Assembly (NCBI GenBank): GCA_013398295.1
Contig: VZSF01009053.1
Location: 1-64,000 of the forward strand
Direction: 5' to 3'
Origin: Chionis minor
Taxonomy: Eukaryota; Chordata; Aves; Charadriiformes; Chionididae
Length of the DNA stretch: 64,000 bases
Shown: positions 23,601 through 34,962 of the stretch, one piece after another
Numbering within the stretch: the first letter of the stretch is position 1
Layout: each line of letters begins with the position of its first letter
The notes under the pieces: model-generated
Databases searched by the model: none
Told to the model about the DNA's origin: nothing
What the model saw: the letters and a program-made list of their open reading frames with translations, nothing else
Program-made: the position numbers and the translations under genes

Positions 23601-26600
23601 AGGTGGTGGTGGTAATAGTGACAAATGGATCTCCGGTATGGAAACGCAGTTGTGTTAAATTGCATCGTCAATGCTAATAAGCATAAGCTACCTATTTCAG
23701 TGTTCAATTAGAATTTTACTCTTCTGTATTATGAGCTATTTTTGCTTAATCCTTTTATAAATTGCTGGGGTTGTGTGTTTCTGTGATTAAAGTCAATATA
23801 ATCCACTTTTCATTGTTATCTGAGTCCACGGATTACGTTATTTTCATGCCTGTAATTTGGTGTATGTCAGTATAATTGTACTTTTAACTGTATTTTGGTC
23901 GAGGTATCTTTTTTTTTTTTGAGCTTTTGGTCTTCAACACGGGAATTGCAGATTTGAGGTGAATAAAATTGGCAGCTGTGCATCACTGCTTAACTGTCAA
24001 AGCCCCAATCCATAACACTTCTTTATTGCCAGTAAAAACCAGATTGCATATTGTGTACATTTAAGTATAGTGTCAGCACACTCCTGGTATAAACCCCTCC
24101 CAAATGTTAGGGGGCACCCTGGAAGTATCTGTAGGTCCGTGCAAGTGAAATTCTTATTCGTTGCCAGTTGTGAGAAGGAAGGTATAAGAACCAGTGGTTC
24201 ATAGTAGTTATTTTTAATGGATTTACTGTTCATTTTTCTTTTGGTTATAAAGGTATTTAGAAATTACAGTTAAAAGGCTTAGAAGCTAAGAAGCAGGTAG
24301 AAGATGCGTATTATTTAGCTTTATTCCATGAGAACAAGAGAAAAGTGTTACCCTGGGGAGGGGAAGAGCTCAGGACTGCTTGGCCATTGATAAGAATGTT
24401 TATGGATCGGACACAGAAGACAAATATTTAAAAGCATCCCATGAAGCAGGGTGTAGGCAGTTAAGAGATCTTCAGATACTGAAGTTATTTATAGGGATGT
24501 AGATGACTGGTATGGTTTATACTCTGACCTGCATTCATATAGAGCACAAAGATAAGTGCAGACTTGTCACTAATGTGTTTGGCGTGGTGGATTTTAGTTC
24601 CTGTAATCCGTTCTTGTAGAAGTCAACATCTGATTGTTTCTCTCTTTAGTGCCATTATAATGAAAAACAAAACGGAACTTTCAAACACTCGAGACTTGAG
24701 TGCTCCCCTGTAATCGTTCTGAGATACCCCCAGCCCTCTCCGTTCCTCCCAGTGCGGAGCTGCTACATTCCTCTCTCTTGTAATCCCTGTTGATTGTTTA
24801 CAGGTGGGTTCGGAGCTGAACCCCAGGGTTAGTCGGCTGGTGGGCTCCATCAGCGTGGGGTTCATTGGTCTCTGCTGAAACTCTTGAATTTGAAGTATTT
24901 CTTGCTGTGAGTAAATGTTTTGAAGGGGTTACTTTGTGGGGCCGTGGGATTACCCAGTGTCCCAGAGGATTTGTGGCTGGCGAATGGATTGGGGCTCTTG
25001 CAGCTTTTCTCCTACATGGTGATATTGGTGTTTGGACCTCTGGCTCCACAAGGAAAGAATTCTACCTACAAACCTTAAGTTTGAGTCTCAGAAATGTCTG
25101 TTTACTTTTGCCGCTGTGCTTCCGCTTTAGGAACTTTTGCTTTGATGGAGGATGTTAGAGGCGCCCTTCTAATGGAAGACTCTGCTTTATCACCCTCCAT
25201 AAAAAGTGGTAGAAGCCTTCTGAAAGCCATGATTTCAGCAGGAATGCAAACACGGTTTTTACGTGGAAAAACTTCTCGGTATATATCTTGTATGCCTTTT
25301 GCAGTCCAGCTGCCTCGGCTTGTGCTGTTCCCTGTAAGCAGGAACTTCATCTCTGGTTAACACACAAATGTGCCTGCAAGAATCACAGAGAAACGTTTGT
25401 CTTGTTCTTTAGTGGGGTGAAAATGGGAAATGTATTGTTTGAGTGACTGTTGTGACATATGCTTGGGCAGCTGAAGTTCAGAATCCTCTTGATCAAGCCC
25501 AGGTATTGATTGTCTCATTGCTCTGTCACTATTTCAGGTCTGCGTACACCAATAAATGCTAGGAGTGTTGGGTTTGGGCTTTTTAAAATGGAGATGATTG
25601 GATTTTGTGATGCAAAAATTGCATGCAGTACCTTCAATGGTAGTCTGTTTATGAAAGTAAATGCCTTTCTTAAAAGTAGGTTCTTTTGCTAGTTAAAGGG
25701 AGGGGGATGAGGAGAAGAAAGGAGCTCCAGTAGCTTACAAAAGGCTGTTTATTTCTGTAATTTTACTCAACGCTATCAAAGCCATTTTGAACAACTAGTT
25801 AGTGCCATAGGATGTTGCTCTTTCAAAGTAAATTAGAGGCTTTGGGGCTGCAAAAAAAGTAGATGATGTTAAACCTTTGAAAGTGAGAATATATGGAGTT
25901 GAGGGTGGGGGCAGGAGATGTCAGTTTATCTAGCCTTATGTTCTAGCCTGATCTTCCAATAGCAGCCAGAACCAAAATGAACCAGGCAACGTTATATTAT
26001 TGTTCTCTGTGTGCTGTGGTACAGACCTTGCTGTTGTCATTTATTTTCTTACTGTTTTGCTGAGACTTCTCTGTTTGTTGCATCTGTATTGATCCAGGAG
26101 TTTGTCAGCAATTTGCTTAATCTTATTCTCCTGTTGGGGTTATGGATGGCTGCAGATGTACGGCCCCGTCTCTGCTGTTGTATTCTGTCCTTTAGCATAT
26201 GCTGGAGGGATTCCAGAGTGCTCTGTAAGCAAGCATTGTATTCCAAGACTGGGGAAGAGTAGGAATTAGCAGAAGGTGGGTATTACAGGCCTTGTCTAGG
26301 ATATGTGAAACAAAGAAATGAAAAGCTAGTATACAATTAGATCAAAGGTCAGCCTAAGCTTGACCTTTATGTCCATAGAAGATGATATACAAGAGATTTA
26401 TATAGGAAGTGGCATGATAATTAATGGAGATGGAGCCTCTTAAAGCCGTTGCTTGGTAAGGGTAGAGTCCTAGGCTCTGCAGCAGAGCAAAGACTCTGGG
26501 TATGCTAACGTTTATTTAGCATGCAGGACAGAAAGATAAGTGCTATTCACTTTATGTGCATCACTGAAGATTGCTCTGTAGTGAACCTCCCTTGTTTTGT

Positions 26601-27030
26601 TTAGGAAATGCTAATGAGTTTTATGGGTACATGCTAATAAACATGTATGAGTTCTGCCTCCTCTCTGCTTCTGCCAGGACTGGCAGGGGCTGTAGGCAGT
26701 GCTTCAGTTGCTAGTTTCCATCCTCAAAGTACATCTAACAGCGGGAGAGAGTTTCAATCTCTACCCTGCTTTGGGGCTGGGTAACAGCCAACAGCTTTTC
26801 CTGAATAATAGGCTGTGAAACATCCCCTCTGTAGATACTTTCTTCCCTATGACTTGCACATTTATAGCATATACTAAGAGTGCGTTTCCCCGAGTTTCCA
26901 GCTCAGATACGATTTGTCGTGCTCAATTCTTCAAGCCAAGACTTGAGCAGGACTCTCCTGTTAGCCTTTCTTGGTGTTACTTTCAGTTTGAGACCTAGTT
27001 GCTCCCTTGGTCCTGACTATAGATTGTTTA
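20641..27030 (+). other. PIAS1: PIAS1 intron 1, first part
   Basis: AT-rich intronic sequence. T-rich tracts at about 21756-21768, 21922-21933 and 23909-23920 and A tracts at about 22820 and 23436 are the only simple repeats. I see no exon, nested gene or recognisable transposon. The longest open frame is about 100 codons (21440-21742) and is not recognisable. Confidence 0.5.
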
Positions 27031-27032
27031 GT

Positions 27033-27450
27033 AATTTTGGTTAGAAGGGACCTTGGGAAATCTCCAGTCCAGCCTCCTGCTCAAAGCAGGATTAGCTATG
27101 AGGTCGGAACAGGTTACTGGGCACTTTACCCGATCTGGTCTTTTAAACCTCAGGGATGGAGAGTGCACAACCTCTGTGGGCAACTTCTTCCACTGCTCGA
27201 CTGTTCTCATGGTGAAAACAGTTTTGTGTTTGTTATATCCAGCCTGAACCTCTTATTTGTGTGAGACAATGTGAACCTCTTGTCTCATGTCCTGCTGATG
27301 TGTACCTCTGTGAAGATCATGGCTGTTTTCTTGATGACCTTCTTTACATGTTGGAAGGTTGCCATTAGGTTCCTCCAAAGCCGCCTCTTTGTCAGGTTGA
27401 ATGAGCCCTGTTCCCCCAGCCTCTCGCCAGGCCATCTTGCTGTATCTCAT
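27033..27450 (-). mobile_element. CR1 LINE 3' fragment
   Basis: In plus orientation it starts with agaagggaccttgggaaat, then 'cctcctgctcaaagcagga' and 'tcagggatggagagtgcacaacctctgtgggcaacttcttccactg', the reverse complement of the CR1 3' terminal region. On the minus strand a short open frame retains the CR1 ORF2 C-terminal pattern (LPTEVVHSPSL). It continues into 'gcctctttgtcaggttgaatgagcc' and ends near 'agcctctcgccaggcc'. Several substitutions and indels show it is not active. Confidence 0.85.
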
Positions 27451-29635
27451 GTTTGTCAGTAAGATACCACAGCTTGCTTGGGGATGGGACTTGGGCAGGT
27501 GATACCATGCTGCAGACGTAGGAGTTTTTACTCCTGTGGACTTCTGTTGGTGGAGATGTATTACAGAATCCTTAATATCTTCAGAAATGTGCAAAAGTAG
27601 TTCCTGAGACTGTCTGCTGGAAAAGATGGAGGTTGCTTCAAAAAATTAGATTTCAAAAGCAGTGAACCTTCTGAGGGGAGACGATGACAGCCATTAGGTA
27701 GGCATCTCGTCAGATCTCATCACCAGCAGGCTCCATAGTGTTCTTGTCCATTTTGGAAATTGGTATACCAAGCTCTCCCGCTCTTTCTTCCCCTCCCCTT
27801 AAATACGTGGTTATAAAGCAGATGGAAAACTGAGTGCAGTCTCCTTACTGCTTGGTTGCAGCATTACCTTCACTTCCTGAAGATGCGTCTTTTGTGGCCA
27901 CAGCCATTTGAGTGTGCAAACATGTGATAAATGTTCTCATCAATTTGTATGGGGCGGGAGTTAAGTCATTAATCTTCAGGTAGAGCTGGGATCAGAGGCC
28001 TGGTTTTCTAAGCCAGGTTTATAGTAGGAAAAACCCAGTTCTCTTCCAAAGACATGACAAAGTATAAAACTACAGAGTGCTTTAGGTACAGTAGAATTTA
28101 ATGTTGAAGCTGTAGGGGTTTGTATTTACAGTGGTTCTTCCACTGGGCGTGTACTCAAGCTGCCAGCCAGTATTTTAGCTTTACCTTTCCACTCCGTACA
28201 ACTCGCTGAGCCGCTGTAGGGTCTGGCACCTGCACCGTTCCAGGGGTGTTGTTTGCAGTAGGGTGCCTTGGGTCCCTCAGATTTCAGCCTTGGCCCTCTT
28301 CATCGTCTGTTTGCTTGATGCTGCGACTCCGTTCTTGAGGCTCACAGAGGGGAGCAGATTGGCAGTGGAGCCGAAAGGCAGAGTTTAGCAAAACAATTTA
28401 TCCGTAGTTGCTTCTTGGGATTAAAATTGGCTCTGTGTACCTCTGCAGAACAACTGGTGGTTCTGAGAGTCGCTTCATCGGTCGAGTCTAATCTCGGTCC
28501 TTCTGCGTCTTTGTGGTCTGATGGATGTAGCAGACCGTGCGAGGTTCCTCCACCGTTGTTGGGCATGTGACAGTGCCAGAGCTTCCTCCTGAGAAACTAT
28601 CTCCCCTCTTAAGAAGAGCGCCTTAGCTTTTTTGCTGTGTAAGCAGGTAGCTTACTTTTGCTGTCCAGCCCTATGAAGAAATTTACTGTCCCTTAAAGTG
28701 GGGCAGTTCTTGAGAATAATTCAGAGCTGGAACTTCTTGCTTACCTTCATTTACAGTCTTATGCAAGAAGTTCCTCCTGCCCTCTTTGTAGAGCAGAGTC
28801 TGGACTTAATAAGGCCGCTCTGTTCAGCTTTTCAATTGAAAACATGATTAGTTAGCATACGAAATAGAATATAGGATGGAAATAGCAGTGAACATAGTTT
28901 TGCTTGGCAATTTAGCATAGGTGCAGCTCACTATTATTTGTTTTTTAAAAAAGCAGATACAAGCAGAGGCCAAATGCAATCGGGATAATGTGTTTTGTTC
29001 AGGTAAAATCTGTAATCTGAGCTGCAGGAGTGCGTCGTAAAAAGTTGCGTGGATGAGAATGTTTTCTGATACATTCGTTCTTCATGTTGTTTCTTGAGAC
29101 TCCCTTGACAAAATGATCTCACTTTTGTGCAGATGTTGTATCTTGTTTCCCTGGTGCAAAATAAGAGTCTTTGAAACAGTCCAAGTATTTGTGTAGATTT
29201 TCAGCTTATTGCAAAATCTGTTAGAGACAGCTCTGCTTGGGCTATCTATGGAATTGTTAGTGCACCTATAAATATATTGCACCAAAATGAAAAATGTGGG
29301 AACTTCAACAATGGTACAGAAACAAAGCTGTTCTTTTTCATAGGTTCTGTGTTGATTTAGCAGTATCTCGTCAGTGAATCTGCTGAGGCCACTTGATGGC
29401 AGGGCTTCAGATTTTTTTAATGAAATGTCAGAACTGTTGTTGGTTTGAATTACAAGTATTTTAGATAATATTTTTCTAAAGGGTGTACACCCAGGTTTTC
29501 ATTCAGTTAATTTCCACTTTTACCTCTCCGGTGTTAAAATTTGACTCTTTTCAGTTGAGAAGTAATATTTTTATTAGAGGCTCTTGACAGTGTTGCCTGG
29601 GTTTCTGAGGAAATGGCTAAAAATAAACATGCGTT
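27451..29635 (+). other. PIAS1: PIAS1 intron 1, unannotated part
   Basis: No exon or recognised repeat is seen. The section at about 28130-28580 is somewhat richer in GC than its surroundings but carries no meaningful open frame. Confidence 0.4.
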
Positions 29636-29639
29636 ATAA

Positions 29640-30755
29640 ACTGAATCTTAAGAATGTAAAAGTAGCTTTACTGATTCAGACCAAAGGTCCATCTGTTCTG
29701 GTATTGTCTCCTACAGCTCCCAGAAATGAGTGCGTAGGGAAAAGTGAAAGCAGGACAAAACATGGGAAACAACTGTCACCTCCCTGCAGTGTTCTCCTGG
29801 TCTCCAGCTACTTTCAGCTCAGTGCTCTGAACCCGATGGGGGCTGCTAACTAGACAAGCCATAATAAATGTATTTTTCCAAGTGTCTGTCCAGGTTCCTC
29901 TTGAACCTATATAAAGTTCTTTTGCTCACAGTATTTTGCTGGGATCTCTGTTGTGCTGCTGCTTGCTGCCTGAGGACCCTTCTCATTTTGTTTAGAGCCT
30001 GGTTCCAGCCAGCTTCATCTGCTCATCCCTATATTGTATGATGAAAGAGTCCGGACAGCTGATCCCTGTTCGCTCTGCTTGTTCTGTTTGTGGTTTTATG
30101 GATTGCTATCGTATCCGTCCCCACGTTCTCTTTCTAGGTTGAAAAAAATCTTAGCTTTTGCCATTTCTTAATTAGGAGAATCATGCTGGACTTCTGTCAT
30201 CTTTCTGTGAAACTTTTCACTTCTAATCTATCTTTTTTTTTTTTTTGGGTTTTTTTGTTTTTAAGATGAGACCACCAAAACCACCTGCACTTTGACAGCT
30301 GAGTGAACCAGGGATTTATATGGTGTATACAATGATTTCTCATTTGCTCTCTGTTCCTTTTTAAATGATTTCTAACGACGATTTGTGTGTTCGCCTGCTA
30401 CCGAGGCGATGTTTTCAGATGTCTGTTTATCTTGGGCCTGGGAGCTGGCTCTTGGGTGGTAAAGGTCATCCCAGAGCCCACCCCTTTGTAGGGGAAGCCA
30501 GGCCTGGTCTGCTTTTCCCTGTAGGAATCACCTCATAGTTGTGAACATTGAATTGCTCTGCCACTGAGGTCTTCCAGTGATTCTTCAGTTTGCCTTTGTC
30601 CTTACAGCCACCTCATATCTCAGCAACTTTGCACCCTACTGATTGCTTCATTTTCTAGGTCGTTAACGAGTAGGTTAAGTGAGATGTGCCAGCAGAGGCC
30701 CTTGCAGAACTCCATGCATGACCTTCCTCTATTGTTTGGTCTTGGAACAACTCAG
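29640..30755 (-). mobile_element. Ancient CR1-like LINE copy, about 1.1 kb
   Basis: This stretch follows, block by block, the reverse complement of an old sauropsid CR1 known from turtles, crocodilians and birds. The blocks are 'gattcagaccaaaggtccatct' near 29675; 'gtccaggttcctcttgaacc' near 29890; 'cttttcacttctaatctatctttttt' near 30210; and 'ggatttatatggtgtatacaatgattt' near 30312. They continue with 'gatgttttcagatgtc' near 30408, 'gaacattgaattgctctgcca' near 30543, and 'agcaactttgcaccctactgattgcttcattttctaggtcgtta' ending in 'cagaggcccttgcagaactcc' near 30695. Divergence is high and a T-rich tract interrupts it near 30235. It lacks coding capacity. Confidence 0.8.
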
Positions 30756-33595
30756 ACACATTGGTAATAGAATAATATTCAATAGCAAGCCCAGGATCTA
30801 TGCCCTGGGTTTGGTGTGGTGTTTTTTTTTTTAAAATATTATTAATACCCAGCTTGTGTGTGCGACTGGATTTTCAATAGTTTCCTGTACTATTCTGTTG
30901 TTTTTAAACATACGTAGAACTCTGAGGTGGTGCCAGACTGTTTTAAGGGGAAGCAGAGATATGTTGAAACTTGTTTCCTAAGTTTGGTTAACTGGAAAAG
31001 TTTTTTAAAAATGTGCCTTTGTTTTTCAGAGTACGTTCACATATCTTAGTAAAAGGCTTGAGCTAAATATTAGTTGATTAACTGCATTGGCGACTCCGTT
31101 CCTCGGGCTTGGGCATGACTGATGTCTTGATGCCTCAATTTTTTTGTTTTTCCTCGTTAGCAGCCTGTCCTTTGCTTTTGACATAGAGGCTGAGCAAGGT
31201 TGTGAAGTGACATGATGCTTACAGCACCCTTACCTGGACGTAGAAGCTGTATGTTATCTAGTGAGTGTACCAGGAGGCAAAAGGGTAAAGACACTTCATA
31301 CTGAAATACCGAGCTGAAACGCAGAAAATGCTTTGTTTTGTCATGAGATCCTAAATAATCTTTTTTTCTTCCTCCCCCGTGCCTTTGGCCCATATATGTA
31401 AAAAAGGAGGCAGAGTGTAGGTCCATGAAGATGCTGAGAGTCATTCAAATGACATTAATGAGCTGCAAAAGGCTTGTATATATGCAAATTCCTGTTCAGA
31501 GTGGGATTTGGATGAGTGCGGTTAATGAGGTGGGGCAATAGTTTGGTCAGTAAAGATGAAAAGGAGCAGCGACTGGAGCAGCATCCTCCCTCTGCCCCGC
31601 GAGTGGGGCGGCAGCTCAGTGCTGGGTCGGAAAAGTAAGGGAGCGTTTGAATCCGCAGTCAGTGCTGCAGAAACACGGCGCGTTTTCCGTTTTCACTTGG
31701 TCAGGATTTTCATGGAAGTTTTAACTTTGCTATCAAAGTTTTCTTAGGCAGCTCTTTCGGTTCTGGTTGTTCTTGTGGCTGAAGCCAAGTTAAATGCAGT
31801 ATCGTTTTTGGAGTTTACTTGTAATAGTTTTCATGTATTTTAAATCATAGGTGTGGCTGAAACTTGGCTTATAAAAACCTTCATTCCATCAAGCAGTTTG
31901 TTTCCATTCAGGGCAGGGGTTATTGTGTGAAGAGATTAACTGAATTCAGTCGTAGTTTGATTATAAGAAAAATACAGTGCTTGAAGGATGAGGTGGTGGG
32001 GAGGGGGACAGTGTGTCAGATTGATGTCACTGGGAAATGAAATATTTCTCTTCCCGCTGAGCAAACGTCCTTAGTATCTCTCCTTAACATGCACAACTGT
32101 GACTGTGAAAGAAGTGCTTCTATAGGCCTTGTCTGTGCTATACGTGGGCCAGGAAAATATTGCATAAAGAATGTATTCTTAGCTTTCTAATGCACTCTTG
32201 AATGTTTTGTCCTGGGATTAATCATTGCAAGCTAATGGGTTCTTAAGCGCTGCATGCTTGTCTTTGAGCCTACAGCTGACATGATGCAGCGAATGCACGA
32301 GACGACAGTTTTCTGTCATAGGCAGCGCTGGAAGGTGGAAGGACAGAGCAGCCCGTATTCGGAGGGGTGAAGTAGGATTGTGGGGTTAGGATCAGCTTTG
32401 GCAGGAGCCTAGGCCTTGACTAAGCTGCGTCTTCCCAGTCTGTCCCTGGCTGCATGTTGTCATTTGAGACTGTTTTCTTTATCCTCTTTTGAATGCCGAA
32501 GAAAAGCAGGAAGGTCTGCTTCCTCTCCTATTATTCCATCATCTTGTTGCATTTTTACATAGTGGGAAGAAACCAGTTGTTGTGGGTGATATGAAAAACT
32601 GAGCTTCCTGCTTTCCCTTTCTTTGTCCCCATGCCTCTTTTAGCTGTCTTCCCCAGGATACGCATTCAGGGTTTGGCACCGCTGTTGCTCTCCTTCAAAC
32701 TGCGCTGGTACTTGGAATGAAATCAGTGCGATTCTTGACAGTCTTACTGATGCTTTAGTGTCGTTAGTAGCAGCCAAAGAAGTCATCCATGTCTCATTAA
32801 CTTGACTGACCCAGGATCCTGAATCCGTCTCGGTGGGAACTAGGTTCAGTACTGACATAGTAAGATTTTTGAAATGGGAAATGAGCTGCTGACAGCCAGT
32901 ATTTCCACCTGGGTTTGGGCAAGTGACATAGGAGAGTCTTTTTTAACTCAACTACTGATTTCTCCTCTATAATAATAATTTTATTTTTGCACTTTAAAAT
33001 TGATCCGTCTCAATATGTGATGTATATATTAATTCTATGTCATATGCTCGCATGTAATGCATAATTACATTTTCTAATGCATCTGTACAGATAGGAATGA
33101 ATTAGCCTTTCATGTCCATTTAGCTGTTCTATAAATAGTCAGACCTATAATTTGTGTTTCCTGTTGTGCTGTGACAGACAATAGCTCTTCAGATTTTGAA
33201 AAACTGACTTTTCTTGAATTTCTGGGTGGCCATGTATGGTTCACGCGTAGTTTCTTGCTAGCGCTTTGCTGTTATGTGGCTACTCTCTATTCTAGATACC
33301 TTGTTGAGAGAGAAAATGAGGTACAGTAGATAAAAGGGGTTTTACTAGGCGGTGTTCTGATCTGGTTGCATAGCCCTGTGTGTTCCTAGGATAGTCATGG
33401 GTAGTCATATTCCACTGACAAACCATTCCTAGACCGATGTCCTCCTGTCCACCTCGACCCATGTTTCTGAGGTTAACAGTATGTATTTTAAAATTTTTTG
33501 CCTTTTTGGAATGACTGTAGGACCAGATAGGCCATACGTTTTCTTTGTAGTTCTGGATTCCCTTCTTTGACTTCTCCAGTGCTGACAAATGCTCT
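30756..33595 (+). other. PIAS1: PIAS1 intron 1, unannotated part
   Basis: AT-rich intron sequence with no exon or recognised repeat. A short GC-richer patch lies at about 31565-31680. Confidence 0.4.
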
Positions 33596-33603
33596 CATCC
33601 ACG

Positions 33604-33665
33604 GAAGTTGAGGTTGGAAGGGACCTCCCAAGGTTGTGTGCCCTACTGGTTCCCTGCAAATCTGC
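33604..33665 (-). mobile_element. Short CR1 3'-end fragment
   Basis: The words 'gaggttggaagggacctccc' match the reverse complement of the CR1 3' end. Similarity fades within about 60 bases, so only the extreme 3' part remains. Confidence 0.55.
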
Positions 33666-34311
33666 TTATTTGGCCATAGCTACATGAAGAGCTGTGTGCA
33701 GGGATGCCCAAGTTCCTCTCCTGAGCCACCAGCTATGTAATGAGAAAATCACATGAGAAATTTACATCTCCCTCCCCTTGTGTCTACTTGGTGTTTTGTA
33801 ACTTTGAATTTTGTATACAGTTATCTCTTAACTTGATGGAAGGGGTCATGGACTAGCAGAGGAATGTAAACATGTGAATGTTATGTTTTGGTCGTGCTTT
33901 TAGGTTGGTGCCTGAAAACCTGAACCTGTTAGTTCACAGGCAGATACTTCTATAAAATGTAACAGGGTAGTAATTCTTCTTAGACCAAGTGATTTGGCTG
34001 AAAAACATTTCAGATGTGCAAGTTCATTCTCTGAATATAATAAGAAGTGTTACTTTCCATCAGCCCTTGCCTCTCACATCCCTTTGTTTATGGCCACTGC
34101 GCTATTGATAGATAAAGTATGGGAAGCAGAGAAGTGGCTCCCAGATAAATGGTGATGCTTAAACAAGAAAATATTCAGTAGCTAAGGAACAGAGAAAGGA
34201 CTGTTAGTTCTGTTTTGGTCCCAAGCAAACAGCTAGGACAAGGTTTTTCTAGGAAGGACTAGAACTAAGCAAGCAGAGTGAGAACATGGATCAAGTGTTT
34301 CAGGAATAAGT

Positions 34312-34962
34312 AGAATCACCTAGGTTGGAAGGGACCTTCAAAATCGAGTCCAACCATCAACCTAACGTGGCCAAAACCTAGACCATGTCCCTCAGCACCA
34401 CATCTGCCTGTCTTCTAAATGCCTCCAGGGATGGTGATTCTACCACTGCCCTGGGCAGCCTGTTACAGTGCTCGATAACCCTTTCAGTGAAGAAATTTTT
34501 CCCGATATCCAGTCTAAACTTCTCCTGGGGCAACTTGAGGCCTTTTCCTCTCGTCCTATTGCCTGTTCCTTGGGAGAAGAGACCAACCGTCCCTGGGTAC
34601 CCCCTCCTCTCAGGCAGTTGCAGAGAGTGAGAAGGTCTCCCCTCAGCCTCCTCTTCTCCAGGCAGAACATCCCCAGGTCCCTCAGCCGCTCCTCAGGAGA
34701 CTTGTGCTCCAGCCCCCTCACCAGCTCCGCTGCCCTTCTCTGGACACGCTCCAGCACCTCCATGTCTGTCTTGTTGTGAGGGGCCCAAAACTGAACCCGG
34801 TATTGGAGGTGGGGCCTCACCAGTGCCCAGTACAGGGGGAATGATAATTTCCCTAGTCCTGCTGGCCACACCATTGCTGATACAGGCCAGGATGCTGTTG
34901 GCCACCTGGACACCCTGCTGGCTTATCTTCATCCAAATATCGACCAGCATCCCCAGGGAGGA
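34312..34962 (-). mobile_element. CR1 LINE with readable ORF2 C-terminus
   Basis: This is the best-preserved CR1 copy in the window, about 650 bases. Plus-strand start 'agaatcacctaggttggaag' is the complement of the CR1 3' end and tail. On the minus strand, 34440-34913 stays open for 157 codons and shows the characteristic ORF2 C-terminal phrases: [28 protein letters not shown] and [18 protein letters not shown]. These belong to the end of the reverse-transcriptase ORF. The endonuclease and most of the reverse transcriptase are missing by 5' truncation, as is usual for CR1. It belongs to the same subfamily as the copy at 38995-39303, which lies in the opposite orientation. Confidence 0.93.

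Noticed and set aside
24865..25158. Open frame of 97 codons in intron 1
   Set aside because: No recognisable family, flanked by AT-rich intron. Similar-sized frames are expected by chance in 26 kb.
34468..34779. Plus-strand frame of 103 codons
   Set aside because: It is antisense to the CR1 ORF2 tail.
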